Positions 9,731-21,002 of a DNA stretch of 64,000 nt are shown piece by piece; position 1 is the first letter of the stretch, and each line of letters begins with the position of its first letter. The notes beneath the pieces were generated by a model. That model had not been told where the DNA came from. It saw only the letters and a list, made by a program, of their open reading frames with translations, and searched no databases. The stretch lies in assembly GCA_030295235.1 (NCBI GenBank), contig AP026136.1, positions 1,054,001 through 1,118,000 on the forward strand, in the 5' to 3' direction. The position numbers and the translations under genes are program-made. Origin of the DNA: Fistulifera solaris (Eukaryota; Bacillariophyta; Bacillariophyceae; Naviculales; Stauroneidaceae).

Positions 9731-12439
9731 TTACATCGCAGCATTCGGCAGTTTACTACCTCTTTGAGTTTCAATAAGGCTGACAATATTGTCGTAGCCC
9801 GCTTTGGACAGCGCCTTCTCTACTTCGTCAAAGAAGCTCGATTCTGGCTTCTCTTGAATTCGTCCCTCATTGTACATGGTCCAAAGATCAAGCAAGATGT
9901 GACCGGCTTGGGAAACGGCCCCAATCTTTATTTCTGCTCTCGCCCAAAATTCAAAAGAGGTGCAATTTGGAAACACATTCTTAATACCCCTTGCGTCCAG
10001 CGCTTTCATCTCTTCGACAAGTCCTTGTATCCTGGCTGTCGCGTCAACATTATCGGACGTTAAGCACGAATAGATAAGACTGTTGAAAGCATCGGCATCT
10101 GGCACCAGCCCAAAGCCTGACATATTTCGAAGTAACGCCTCAACTTTTTCTACTCGACAGTCATCTTCCGAATGAGCGATTTGCCTCATGACTGATTTAT
10201 ACCTTCCGATCCCGGGTACGACGGCTGAACGCTTTCTCAGAAAATCTTCGTGCATTATCAAGAGGAGGTCGTATGCGTAGTCAGCGCGATGCTGGCGTTG
10301 GAACAGGTTTAATACCCGATCACACAAAATACCGCTCAAATCAGGCGATTTGCATTGCCTTAGTCGATGTGTTCGCATGCTCGTCACCAAGGAATATGCT
10401 CGTTCTACTGCCGTAGGAAGGGACGATCTTGCCCAACAAGAAAGAACGGCGTCATAAATCTGAGCATCTGGAGGAGGAGCAAGACCTGCTCTGTACAAAT
10501 CTAGCAACATCTGCACGAGTTCGTCAGCTTTCAGCGCAGCGTCGCGTGCATAAGATCTATCCCAAGCGGAGAAGACGAGTCCAAAAAGGTCGATCCGAAC
10601 TCTTCCTAAATGTTTTTCCTTGGCTAACGTACATAATCTCATTAAGACATCATGCGCAACTTGCGGCTGGTCAGCTTTAGCAAATGCCAATAGAATTGCT
10701 TTCAGTTGCATATGCTCGGGCTGCTGCCCAAATGCATTCTCCCGACAAAACTCCATTGCTTCCCATACGAGCTCAGTGGCTCGATGTAATCCATCGTTTT
10801 GCAGCAAGAAAATCTGAATAAGCATTGTGTAAGAGTAGAAATCTGGTGGAGATTTCGTGCTCCTCTTCATTTCTTGAAACAAGGAATCGGCTTCCTCTCT
10901 AGCATTGACTGCCCTGTTGTTTGCGTAAAACAAAGATGCCAGCATAACGTTGTAGGTTGCCGTATCTGGACCCGAGTCCAGAAATCCGAAATGGTATAGA
11001 TCCTTTATCCGTTGAAATAACAGGCGTGTTCGGTCTACATTTCCTGCCCTCGACCATGCGTCCATTAAAGTGGTTAAAAGCGTAAGAGAAGGCTTCAAGT
11101 CTTTACGACCGTTTATAAACAACGAGTACACCTCGTCAACTAGGTCTTGAGCCTTCTCAGGCTGTGATGCTTTAGCAAAAGCGTTGGTGACAGTAGCATA
11201 AGAGAATAGATCAGGTGGAGACTCTAGCTGTCCTCCGCTGTGTAGTTCCTTCATCTCTTGCAGCAAAGTTAGACAACGATCTGCTTGACCAGCTCGAGCC
11301 CAGCAAGATAAAACGGTGTTAAATGTTTTAACATCAGCTTGAACAGGCGGAAAGGTCTTTGGGTCATACATGCGTGCTAGGAGAGATTGAACGCGTTCGG
11401 CGGCGTTACCGCCGTGTGACCTCGCCCAAGCCGAGATGACAGTGTTCCAACTAACGACGTCCGGCTTGGGTGCACTTCCCTTCCAATCCAGTAACGGATA
11501 TCCTTCCTGAAGTTGCCATTGCTCACACATGTCTTTCAGCAACTGTTCCGCAGCCTCCCCGTTTCCAACTTTGGCGTAAGCCGCCAACAAGCAATTATAA
11601 GACCGAATGTCCAATGGGATGACGTGTTGCGCTCGTTCCAACAGTGCCCGCGCCCGATCCGGTCGTGCACAAGCCGTCCAAGACGACAATACCTTATTTA
11701 ACGCTTTCGTTCGTGGATGAAACGACCCAAGAGACGATGCATTTGGCTGATTTAATTCGGTCATCCGATCCAGCACTGTCTCGGCAAATGCAGCCTCTGT
11801 GACAGATTTCAATCGCTTTGCCCTTCTTGAGGCTACACCCAAGATGACCTGCAAAGAGGAGCCCGAAAGTTCAAGTGTTGGACTTTCATTACACCACCGG
11901 TCGACTGTTGCGAGGAGCTGTGCCGGCAAGATGACACGCTCGCCATTGTTTTCTTTGATTGAATCATGCACACTTTCCCAGTTTTCCACAAGACGATCAA
12001 TGATTTGCCAATCCAGAAAATCTGAGGAAATAGTAGTGTTTCCTATCTTCTGTTCATCTACCAGTCTCGAAAGGAGAAGAATTGACATTTGCACAGATAA
12101 CGGTGTCTTTTGATAGGTCCACCATTCGAGTTGATCTTCAGCGCTATTCCAGATGCTAGAATCGTTCGTACCCGAAGGAGTCTCTAGCAAGAACCTCTTT
12201 GTCCTTTCTAAGATATCACGATCTTCCGTATAGGTTTGTGAAGCGTATGAACGATGTTTCTTCCAGGAAAGTGTAGAAGATCTGGGGGGTTGCAAAAATT
12301 GACACGTCCGAGCGGATGGGACTGCAATCGTATTGTAGTGCGCGCATGTCTTCTTTACAATATTCGACGCCGCCAGCCGTTGTCGAAGCATCTTCTTCTT
12401 GTATTCTTTACTTGCAACGGAGTTGATTATTGCCGTCAA
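9731..12439 (-). CDS. Pentatricopeptide repeat (PPR) protein, probably organellar
   Basis: A 902-residue single-exon protein made almost entirely of 35-residue helical repeats. Examples are DIRSYNCLLAAYAKVG, DVVSWNTVISAWAR, DVKTFNTVLSCWARAGQ, DLFSYATVTNAFAKAS and DTATYNVMLASL. PPR proteins bind single-stranded RNA one base per repeat and act in organelle RNA processing, stability or translation. The N-terminus is basic and rich in Ser/Ala (MLRQRLAASNIVKK from residue 17, a second possible start), consistent with mitochondrial import; no plastid Phe motif is seen. There is no C-terminal DYW or SMR domain. The RNA target cannot be read from the sequence. Confidence 0.9.
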   Translation of the reverse strand: MTAIINSVASKEYKKKMLRQRLAASNIVKKTCAHYNTIAVPSARTCQFLQPPRSSTLSWKKHRSYASQTYTEDRDILERTKRFLLETPSGTNDSSIWNSAEDQLEWWTYQKTPLSVQMSILLLSRLVDEQKIGNTTISSDFLDWQIIDRLVENWESVHDSIKENNGERVILPAQLLATVDRWCNESPTLELSGSSLQVILGVASRRAKRLKSVTEAAFAETVLDRMTELNQPNASSLGSFHPRTKALNKVLSSWTACARPDRARALLERAQHVIPLDIRSYNCLLAAYAKVGNGEAAEQLLKDMCEQWQLQEGYPLLDWKGSAPKPDVVSWNTVISAWARSHGGNAAERVQSLLARMYDPKTFPPVQADVKTFNTVLSCWARAGQADRCLTLLQEMKELHSGGQLESPPDLFSYATVTNAFAKASQPEKAQDLVDEVYSLFINGRKDLKPSLTLLTTLMDAWSRAGNVDRTRLLFQRIKDLYHFGFLDSGPDTATYNVMLASLFYANNRAVNAREEADSLFQEMKRSTKSPPDFYSYTMLIQIFLLQNDGLHRATELVWEAMEFCRENAFGQQPEHMQLKAILLAFAKADQPQVAHDVLMRLCTLAKEKHLGRVRIDLFGLVFSAWDRSYARDAALKADELVQMLLDLYRAGLAPPPDAQIYDAVLSCWARSSLPTAVERAYSLVTSMRTHRLRQCKSPDLSGILCDRVLNLFQRQHRADYAYDLLLIMHEDFLRKRSAVVPGIGRYKSVMRQIAHSEDDCRVEKVEALLRNMSGFGLVPDADAFNSLIYSCLTSDNVDATARIQGLVEEMKALDARGIKNVFPNCTSFEFWARAEIKIGAVSQAGHILLDLWTMYNEGRIQEKPESSFFDEVEKALSKAGYDNIVSLIETQRGSKLPNAAM

Positions 12440-12861
12440 AATTCATGATCATAATGCTTTCTCTGTCTTATTGCAAATGATGCCCATGGAACCTTTTGCT
12501 GGTTGTGGTGGGGCATTTCAGTTTTTTTAGGTCGGCGGAGCATCTGCATCCGGTTTCTGATGCTGTACTCTGCTTTAAATTTGTTCTTAATATGAAAACA
12601 AGTGGATGTCGTAGCGTATTGCGTAGAAGGATCGACGCCAGATGAGCCTGAGGTGCTCCAAGCAAGCAAAAAACATCATCGCGCAATCACTTTTTTTGAA
12701 AAAACGTTCGACCGTTGGGAAAGAAAAACAAAAGGAAAGTGTTTCTATTATGATCTCACTCTTTCTTATTCAGATTGCATAAGAAGTTGCTTTGCACTTC
12801 ACCGAAACACTTTTCAATCCTGTAACACACCATTCGTGACAGTTAATCGTTAACAGCAAAC

Positions 12862-13371
12862 ATGACCTATCGTGCCATATCGCCACGAAGGGGGTACTGC
12901 CCCGAAGTGATTGATGTCAGTGCCCGCGAGGAAAATGCTCGCCTGCATTATCAGGAACATAATCGGGGATACTCTCCTAGAAGAGATCGTCTTGTTGACA
13001 GCGCATCGTCGGTCTCTGTGGCTAATTTCGTCGCTAGAGTTCGAAATGATATTCACTCGGAGAAGGTCCGCGTTCGAAGCAAGATCCAAGACATTCGTTA
13101 CAATCGACTGATTCATGACAAAACCCAAAACGACATTCACAAAATTGTATTCGAACAGCACGATGAAATGCTAGCTAGACTCAGAACACTTGAGGACGAG
13201 TTGGAGTTTAACGTCAACGAATGCATTCGTCTTCAGACCGAACTGGATCGCATTCACCGAAAGGAAGAATGGAACAGCCTGCAGTCCGAGTCTCGAAGAT
13301 CTGTGTCCAAGAACAGGTCCAAACGCTCGCGTATGAAACGCGGCACTCGGAAACTTCCGATCAGTGTTTGA
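12862..13371 (+). CDS. Small basic coiled-coil protein, unknown function
   Basis: A 169-residue open frame starting MTYRAISPRRGYCPEV. Two R-G-Y-[CS]-P repeats occur in the first 50 residues (SPRRGYCP and NRGYSPRRD). Residues ~60-135 form a charged helix with heptad-like leucines (MLARLRTLEDELEFNVNEC), and the tail is very basic (SRRSVSKNRSKRSRMKRGTR). I do not recognise a family. Composition and an upstream AT-rich promoter-like stretch favour a real gene. It is divergent from the PPR gene. Confidence 0.5.
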   Translation: MTYRAISPRRGYCPEVIDVSAREENARLHYQEHNRGYSPRRDRLVDSASSVSVANFVARVRNDIHSEKVRVRSKIQDIRYNRLIHDKTQNDIHKIVFEQHDEMLARLRTLEDELEFNVNECIRLQTELDRIHRKEEWNSLQSESRRSVSKNRSKRSRMKRGTRKLPISV

Positions 13372-13486
13372 AGTGCAGGCGTCTGTCCGTTTCAACTAAT
13401 TTCAACAATACATGTTCTACACAAAGTCTTTTACAATAAGAATAACGTTACTAGTCAGATAGTCACATTCAGTTCAAATAGAGTCA

Positions 13487-14694
13487 TCAATGAGCTAATA
13501 ATTGGCGAATTTCACTCCAGCTGACATCGACGGTCTTCTCCTTTTTGTTTTCTTTCACCGTTTCTTCTAAATCGGTCATCGAACCCATGTTTCTGATCGT
13601 TTGTTCCAAAGCCTTTAGAATTTCCTCATCAGCTTTCGTACGTTTTCCCTTTCCTCGTTTCTTTTTTCGGCTTGTCAGTCTCCTCCTTTTCTTTCGTATC
13701 GACAACTGGTTGTTCCGATGCGTCGCTGTTATGGTTGTCCGTGTCAGTCTTTTCCGAAATCTCGTACACAACGTTTGTTTCGTTGGCACTAGACATCTTC
13801 TCTGAAGTAGAGCAACTGTTATCATCGACAATTGTCTTTTCGGAGGATTCTGTTACTTTTGTTTTGGTCACGCTGACGGGCTTTTCCGAAGTATTACTGC
13901 CTTCCATTGTTTCTTCCGTGTTTTCGGTCACCAGAGTGGCGCCATCTTGCTCGTATTCTTCCAAGATGTTGCACACCTCTTTATCATTCAAAAATGCCGA
14001 TGCATATTCGCGCAAGCAAGCCAGTTTTTCGCATCGCTCAATTTCCTTTGTTAACATTTGTACGTGGGCCGTCATGATGGCATGATCCATTCTGTAGGCG
14101 CGGAGTTCCTCAACATGTATCGGTTCGTCGTTTCCTTTGCGATGGGATAAGAAAAAACCTCTTTTGCTCGGACGAATTGCATTGTCAACGTCTTCATGGG
14201 AAGGCAAATCTTCATATTGATCGACCGTGTCGTTCAATTGCTCCAAAAAATGAAACCAAGGGAGAGTTTCTTTTTGAAGAGTTTGCACTTTGTCGGCGTA
14301 CTCTATCTGCTGGGAAAGCTCTACATGAGTAGCCCGCTGCACTCGCTTTTCTGTCCGGATATTTTTTTTGAAACGACTCTTCCGATTTCACCAACGACGT
14401 GCGAATAAACTCTCGTTGCTCTCTCAGCTCTCCTTCCAACTTTTCTTTGTACGCCACAATTTCCTTCGCTTCCGCTTGGAGGTTATCGATACAGCATTCT
14501 CTCTTTCCTTTCGGTAGCTTTTCAATTGATTGTTGAAATACGTACTCTTTCCATGCTTCTTCAAATTTCTTCAAGAAAGCAACGTTCTCTTCGTTGCCCT
14601 TGAATGGCTCATCCAAATCATCAGCGGTGACTGGAGCCGCGATCAGATCGTAAAGCATCGACGGATGCGCGGATTGGGCCTTCACCTGCTCCAT
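13487..14694 (-). CDS. Acidic/coiled-coil protein, unknown, with two apparent frame slips
   Basis: Three overlapping frames form one continuous coiled-coil protein of about 400 residues. The start chosen is the ATG at 14694 (MEQVKAQSAHPSMLY); an in-frame codon upstream is possible, or a 3' splice site just before it. The first part (FKGNEENVAFLKKFEEAWKE) passes at the A8 run (14362-14369 on the plus strand) into RTEKRVQRATHVELSQQIEY, and at the A6 run (13662-13667) into KKRGKGKRTKADEE. Removing one base at each site gives an uninterrupted protein. The middle is Ser/Thr/Glu-rich with repeated S-E-K-x-V/T motifs. The function is unknown; no catalytic motif is visible. Confidence 0.55.
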
Positions 14695-15158
14695 GCTGTC
14701 ACGAATGAATAACAATTTAAGGATTGAGCAAAACTTTGTTGATAAGCCTCCGTCAATGGTCAAGTTGGACTTTCTCGATTGTCTCGCATGAAATTCGTAT
14801 GCGTTCTTATTCGTGGTAGAATCGCGCCTCGCGTTACCGTCGCCAACAGAAAGTTATACTCCGGTACTATTCATTCTGAATTAGGACGAGGCTGTCATTT
14901 CGGTATTGAAACCAAAAGGCAAGTACTAATGTCTTGTGAATTATGGCCTATAGAAAGGCGAAAAAGATACGAAATCATGCACAGAAAGGGGCGCACTATG
15001 AATATTTGAGTACTTTCTAGCGAGACGTGCTTCACTTTTTGTCGCCAAACAAGGTCGAAGTTTCCAAATGAGAACAAATAATGCAATCCTTGCTCGATGG
15101 AGACCTGAAGGAGCACATCACGTACTTTGCCCCTTCTTTGCTTCCGAAAGACACAGAA

Positions 15159-17580
15159 ATGGGTAACTCACATTCATTTGACGATGACACAACGTACGGA
15201 AAGGATAGCCTTTTCGCTGAGACCGACGATAGTTCCTTGCTTGTGAACGAAAACGGTAGTAAAGCTCATCGCTTCCGGAAGAACAAGAACAGTCCGGCTG
15301 TTTCGAGAACACCGGTAGTCCCAGGAGTGTTCCGGGGGAGTCGTCATCAAAGCGACTTCGGTCGAGATTACGACTACGAGCGAAGAGAACAGCTAAATAG
15401 TGATCATGTTGAAGTGTATTCCCCTGATGAATTAACGGATCGCGACGAGCTAAGCGCGATGACGGATATGGCATGGAAGCACTTGTCAAAGCACATGCGA
15501 TCGCCATCCGATACTATTGAGTTGATTAACGCTGATGAAGAATTTTCGCTTCGGCAGAGCAGAGACGATGATGGTTGCGACAGAAAAAATGGATTCTCGT
15601 CTAGAGTGGGTCATCCGATGATTTCGTCGTCGTTAAGAGAAACGGAAGTCAATGAAATAGTTCTCGGGTCCGAGCAATCGCGCCTTTGGAGGAAAAGTCG
15701 ACAATCTGGTAGTGTTAGAAAGAATTCTGATCAGGACAAATACAACGTACGCACGAATAGCGCTGAAGAGACCTGTACGAGATCATACAGCAAAGATATC
15801 ATGATGGAACCCACACCATCACCTGAGAGTTTCTTCGGGCTTGGCGACATATGGAGGAATGATAGCCAGCAATCAACTAAATCTGATCAAAGCCCAGTTT
15901 ACTCTCCTCGATCCCCTGTTTCTCCCTCATCGCCTCGGAGAAACGGAAGCAAGCATGATGTTGCGATCAGAATGGAAAATATCACGTCGCGTCTTGACGC
16001 GATGACAGAAAAGTCAGCAGTCACCGTCAGTCCAGCATGAGAAAGTATGGGAGCACGACACTTTTCAAGAAAGTCTCAATACATTGTTGTTGCAATCTCC
16101 TCAGCAAGCCAACGAAGATTGGAATCTCAATGAAATTTACGCTCGTTTGGATGAGTTGAGTAAGAAGGAGTTGGCGGATCATGACGAGACCACCATTAGT
16201 CTCACAGAAGCAATTACTCAAGAAACTATTATCCACGACGACGAAATAAATATTGAAAGTGATAGTGTCATTGAGGTCCAGAAAGTCGATAGAAATGCGT
16301 TCCCATTCCAAAAGGAGGCGATTAAAAGCGAACCTACGCCAAGGTTGATACAAGCAATAAGTAAGAATGAGGTGCTGACAGTTGAGATCAATACCAACGA
16401 TCGGGAGAAGATTACCGACTCTCAAGAACAGAGCGACTCCCGTATTGAGACATCCGTTTCGCCGTACCATGTCGTACATAAGCAAGTAAATGATGACAAT
16501 GTAACAGCGGGTGATGATGCTAGCGCACCTCATGCCAACGTCAATATGGTACCTCAATTCCCCAAAACTGCAGTGGCCAACGATGCGGTTGGCCTTCTTA
16601 TTACGGAGGACTTCCTTGATCAATGCGGAAACTTTGTTACAAAGTTAGTTGAGACTCCATTGATTAGTCCTTGTAATCGGTGCGCCATTCAAGCTCATGA
16701 AACCAGTAGAATCGCGGAGCACAATTGTCATGACACATCGCAGCACATACAGAGTACAACAGCCGAGGACAGTCGTCAAAAGGAAACAGATGGGCTCAAC
16801 GTGAAGTCGAACAGTATCAAAGCTCGGGATGAGTCTCTTCAAGAGATGCCAACTTCACCTGTTGGCTCTTCTGGTTCACAGTCAGCCATTTCAGATGAAG
16901 TGGACGTTGAATTCGTACAAAAGTATGCTAGTTTGTTTGAAGCCTTCCTAACGGAGAACATGGACCTGATGGATCAGAATTCTGATATGATATCTTTCTT
17001 GTACGTTGCCAAACTCACCAAGATAATGGCGGCGTCAGAGAAACTGGAGTCCGCTTTCAAGAAACGTATCGTAACGCTTCGGAGCGATAAGGAATCGGTT
17101 TTATCCAAGTACAGAGAAGATTTGATCACAGCTGCAAAAGAGAAAGTTGTCAAGGGTATTCAGCACGAACAAGAGTTGAAGACTCTTCAAGAAACAGGTC
17201 AAATTATGGAGGGAAAATTGAAATGGAAGCTTCTGATGGAAAATGCACACCGAGCTCGGAGCGAATCAATGCTATTGCAGACTTTGTGGAAGACAACAAT
17301 GGACATGGATGCACCATTGGAGTCGCTTCCCGCTGGTCAGGAAATAGAAGTTATACGACAAGCAGCTATCGCTGCCTCGTCCACCACTTCACCAGCATCG
17401 GAGGACGTTTTGCTGAAAGATATACGACGATTCCAAATGGAAAACAACTTTTTAAACGCTGAGATATCTGTTTTGGAGGGCAAATTGAATCAGCGAAGGC
17501 AAACCGCCAACACTCATTTGTGGGTCGACTCAGTCTTTCGCCGTCTTGGAGCCAAACCGAAGAAGCCATTGAAAGATTAG
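15159..17580 (+). CDS. Possible N-myristoylated coiled-coil protein, unknown
   Basis: About 800 residues in two frames. I choose the ATG at 15159 because it gives MGNSHSF, which fits the N-myristoylation rule (Gly2, Ser6); an in-frame ATG at 15081 would hide it. The first third is Ser/Asp-rich and disordered, with an S-P cluster (SPVYSPRSPVSPSSP) near 15900. The frame changes by one base between 16006 and 16040, before EHDTFQESLNTLLLQSPQQ. The C-terminal third is helical: EFVQKYASLFEAFLTEN, then LESAFKKRIVTLRSDKES and a final coiled coil (QMENNFLNAEISVLEGKL). It may be a membrane-attached scaffold; no family is recognised. Confidence 0.6.
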
Positions 17581-17690
17581 AGGTCAACGTGAATTTTACT
17601 GTTTTATTATAATCAAAACTAAACAATTAAAGGGTTGTGTATCGAATTGATAAGAAAGTTAACACTTCAAGGCAGAAATGCAATTGTATT

Positions 17691-18791
17691 CTAGATAATA
17701 CTCTTCCCCATCAAAGATGTGATAATTTGAAGAGTTAATTCCGCTGTTTCATCCGCACCTGCGTCATTCGTAAGAGTCGGATTGAATTCTACAATATCCG
17801 CACTGGCTAAGTTTCCGGTTTGTGCGATTGCCTCCGCAACAAAGTGAGCTTCACGGAATGTCAAGCCGCCACGAACTGTTGTGCCGGTTGCCGGAGCCAA
17901 CACTGGATCTACAGCATCAATATCATAGCTCAAATGCAAAGGCCGATTCGGGTCTTTCTCTAGTAAGTGACCGATGGCCATCTCCATAACATTGCCGATG
18001 CCATACCGATCGATTTCGTGCATCGTAAAAGCCGAAATTCCTAAATCTCGAATGAGTTCTCGTTCAGCAGGGTCGACATCACGAAGACCAACATAAACGA
18101 TGGAATCCGGGGGAAGACGGTTACGAAAGGTCTGATACAGCCAATCAAAGCCCGGAACTGGTTCCGAGGGCGCGACCCCTTCCATGAGCAACCCAACCGG
18201 CATACCATGCATATTCCCTGACTCTGACATGGCGGGAGTATTCAAATCAGCGTGCGCATCAACCCATATAATACCGGTGTGTGGTCGAGCACTTAACACG
18301 CCTGCTAAACTGCCGATTCCGATGGAATGATCACCACCAAGAATCAAAGGGAACCGTCCTTTTTTGATGGTATCTGAAACGAGCTTGGCTAGTTTCTCCG
18401 TTCCTTTACCAACAAGCCACGGGTTTCGTACGTTACCGATTCCTGCGGTCGGCTTGTGAGTTGTTGCATCATCGAAATCGAGATCCGGCAAATCTTCGAC
18501 TCTCCATCCCAGAGCCGTCAACATGGATCGCAAACCACGTTGACGAAGAATCTCGGGTCCGTGATCGGTCCCTACAAATGGCTGACCGTACGTCATGGGA
18601 GCTCCAATAACTGTGCAAGTATGAGGATGAGCCACAGGACGATACAATTCCTCCCGCTTGACTGTAGGTAAGATGCGGTTTCGAACAATACCGGGCCCTG
18701 TTGTCTTGATGGCCTGGTCGGCGGAGTAGAAACGCACGGATCGGCAGCCGACGCGGCTTTGACGCCAATAGGAGATGGCGGAAGAAATCAT
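17691..18791 (-). CDS. Arginase, mitochondrial
   Basis: Arginase hydrolyses L-arginine to ornithine and urea, and in diatoms it feeds the mitochondrial urea-cycle network. The 366-residue protein shows the ureohydrolase signatures in order: GGDHSIGIGS (first Mn ligand His), DAHADLNTP (Asp-x-His-x-Asp ligands) and SYDIDAVDPVLAPATGT (two further Asp ligands). GLTFREAHFVAEAIA and SADIVEFNP complete the fold. The first ~35 residues (MISSAISYWRQSRVGCRSVRF) are basic, Ser-rich and lack acid residues, as in a mitochondrial presequence. Its length is a little above the ~310 residues of cytosolic arginases, as expected with the presequence. It is divergent from the GtrA-like gene across a promoter carrying the CAGTCATGAA element. 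Confidence 0.95.
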   Translation of the reverse strand: MISSAISYWRQSRVGCRSVRFYSADQAIKTTGPGIVRNRILPTVKREELYRPVAHPHTCTVIGAPMTYGQPFVGTDHGPEILRQRGLRSMLTALGWRVEDLPDLDFDDATTHKPTAGIGNVRNPWLVGKGTEKLAKLVSDTIKKGRFPLILGGDHSIGIGSLAGVLSARPHTGIIWVDAHADLNTPAMSESGNMHGMPVGLLMEGVAPSEPVPGFDWLYQTFRNRLPPDSIVYVGLRDVDPAERELIRDLGISAFTMHEIDRYGIGNVMEMAIGHLLEKDPNRPLHLSYDIDAVDPVLAPATGTTVRGGLTFREAHFVAEAIAQTGNLASADIVEFNPTLTNDAGADETAELTLQIITSLMGKSII

Positions 18792-19372
18792 TATTACTCT
18801 TCAAGCGAATGATAGCTCGGCACGTACTTTGGGAAAAGAAGAAACTGATAAAGACACTTGGCCTTGATTGCGTGTACTGGCGGTGATGGTGATGGAGGTT
18901 GGTTTCCAAAAATGGGCAGGTTGCGGCACCACGTACCCAGATTTTCTGGAAGTTTAAATTCTTCGATCTTTTTGACACATCACTCCAGAATTTCCGTCTG
19001 CCTAGAAAGAACGATAACTGTCTCGACTACTTGTACCGGTACCGGTACCGGTATACAAAGGACGGAGTAGTCGAAAGTGCATGGTCGACTTTTCCACGAC
19101 TGCACTTCAGTCATGAATCACTGTTCTTCCGAGCGACAAGGCTGCCTTAACTTTGTTTGTTCCGCTAAATATCTTGAGTTATATTTTTTATTGTTGCAAT
19201 GCACAAGGCTTTAGCAGCGCTTGCATTACACGTTATTTTATCTTACGTCGAAGAGTCTTGCGCAACGTTGTCTTCCGCATTTACTATGGACCCAAAGTGA
19301 TGGTTCTGGGAGACCACGACTGCAGTCTGTTCGTCGCCCCATGATAAACAACGGCATCGGAACCTCTACACA
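18792..19372. promoter_or_regulatory. Divergent intergenic region, arginase / GtrA-like gene
   Basis: 580 bp between two genes transcribed away from each other. It holds a palindromic run of TACCGG units at 19033-19056, a full copy of the recurrent CAGTCATGAA element at 19095-19120 and a half copy (CACGACTGCAGTC) at 19315-19329. Short open frames here have no recognisable features. Confidence 0.5.
19095..19120 (+). promoter_or_regulatory. Recurrent element, copy 1
   Basis: CACGACTGCACTTCAGTC followed by ATGAATCA. GACTG and CAGTC form a small inverted repeat, and the right half contains the CAGTCATGAA core shared with the copies near 26.5, 47.1, 47.4 and 58.4-59.0 kb. It is about 300 bp upstream of both divergent starts. 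Confidence 0.5.
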
Positions 19373-20386
19373 TTGGCAAATAGTCGGCAGAAAAGTCCCA
19401 GCAGCAAACGTTCGGGGGCTGGAGGGGGGTTGTCCTTCCGATCTTTATTATGCCAGCAAAACACAAGAATGAAATCCACCGAGAGAACTCCACAAACACA
19501 AAACGAATCATCAAATAATCAACCAATCACCAAAGCGCCGCTGATTCGACTCGAGAGGATGTCTGGTAATAGAGAACGCATCAACACGGGCGGAAGCATG
19601 ACTTCCCCACATCGGCGTACGCACCGAGAACGCCGACCGCGAACGTTTTCGAACAGCAGCGTCGACAGTGGCATATCCAAGCAACACGCACCCAGCACGA
19701 CGGACACGAACTTCTCTCTTAGAGAACGAACAAACACCTTAGAGGTTATTGCACTCACAGCGGATCATGAGGATGATCACGACTTGGATTCGCGCGGTGG
19801 ACAAAAACACAACCATCACCTCACGACTCGGCGGCGAAAAATCGTCAAGTGGATCGAACGTCAAACGGTGCCGATACCGCGACGTCTCAAGAAAAATGCA
19901 GAACCCGTTCATTTCATCTCTGGCCTTGAAATGGTTCTCTACGGCCCGTCCGCGGCGGCAGACACAGTTCTACTCATGGGGTTGAAGCCGCCGCGCTATC
20001 TGTGGTACATGTGGAGCGGATCGTTTTGCGATGTCATTCAGCTCGGTTTCGATTTTATGCTGCACAAAGTTATGAACGTGCAGGATCCGACGATCTGCTG
20101 GACTGTAAGCTTCATTATGAGTGTCGTCTTTCGCCACACATCGCATCGATACATGGTGTTTGGTGACTATGTGGGAGGATACTGGGTTAGTTTACTTCGA
20201 ATGTATGCTGGATATTCGTTCATTATTGTTTTGAGTACCTTGGTTAATCTGTGTCTTACTCGATTGACCGAACTGAGCCACTATTTGGCTTGGTTCATCA
20301 CGATCTTTTGGAGTGGCATTGCGAATTACTTTATTCTAAAGCGCCTTTGGGGACTAGGAGGTCCGTCGGTGAACACCACCTCATAA
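19373..20386 (+). CDS. GtrA-like multi-pass membrane protein
   Basis: A 337-residue protein whose first ~185 residues are basic, Ser/Thr-rich and disordered, with the membrane part at the C-terminus. Four hydrophobic segments can be seen, roughly residues 200-225, 240-262, 275-300 and 308-328. The spacing and the sequence WTVSFIMSVVFRHTSHRY, followed by Y..SLLRMYAGYSFIIVLST and WSGIANYFILKRLWGLGG, resemble the GtrA family (PF04138), polytopic proteins linked to moving lipid-linked sugars or to cell-surface polysaccharide synthesis. A later in-frame ATG at 19469 could be the true start. The family call is inference from segment spacing and end motif. Confidence 0.6.
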   Translation: MANSRQKSPSSKRSGAGGGLSFRSLLCQQNTRMKSTERTPQTQNESSNNQPITKAPLIRLERMSGNRERINTGGSMTSPHRRTHRERRPRTFSNSSVDSGISKQHAPSTTDTNFSLRERTNTLEVIALTADHEDDHDLDSRGGQKHNHHLTTRRRKIVKWIERQTVPIPRRLKKNAEPVHFISGLEMVLYGPSAAADTVLLMGLKPPRYLWYMWSGSFCDVIQLGFDFMLHKVMNVQDPTICWTVSFIMSVVFRHTSHRYMVFGDYVGGYWVSLLRMYAGYSFIIVLSTLVNLCLTRLTELSHYLAWFITIFWSGIANYFILKRLWGLGGPSVNTTS

Positions 20387-21002
20387 TGGGTTAACGTAAT
20401 CAAGGAAAATTGATTATTATATTCATAAATTTGCTTGATGGCGAAGTGATGCTCTTTCATGATGCCTATTTTGTTCGTTTCGTAGAATACAAGACGCAGA
20501 GCGGCTTGTGCATTGCGAGACCAGAGAAAAAGTCGCTTAGTTTGAATAAGTTGAATCACAGAATGCACAGTTCTATGGAATCATTCTATGTTAACCATGG
20601 ACCGTGGCCTCCTTCGTTCTCCTTAGTTTTCCTAGGAAACGCACATGGAGAAGTCTTGTGTGAATTTCGTTTTGCCGTCATTGAAAAAGGAACTTGGGTC
20701 ACATTCACATAGGGCGAAAAATTTAACTATTTTAAGTACACAAAATCCTCCAATCAATTAGCGTGACATAAAAAAGTTTCGGCGCGAAGTGGTTTCGTCA
20801 CCTAAGTAATCTTATTTGATGGTTTGTTACTTAAGCCACTCAATGGCGCGAAGAAAAATATTGTATAAAATGATGATTATACATATGAAGTTTCAAGCGC
20901 GCCGCGCCATTCGCCAATATTTGCTCACAAGACATGAGTTCACCACCAAAGACGATTATTTATCATCATCGACGGAAAAAACACACTACATTCGAATTAA
21001 AG
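20387..21002. other. Intergenic, nothing recognised
   Basis: About 600 bp of AT-rich sequence holding the 3' end of the GtrA-like gene and the promoter of the small basic-region gene. Open frames are short and uncharacteristic. Confidence 0.4.

Noticed and set aside
14212-14408. Plus-strand frames inside the coiled-coil gene
   Set aside because: They are shadows of the minus-strand coiled coil, rich in Phe/Leu/Ser from antisense Lys/Glu codons.
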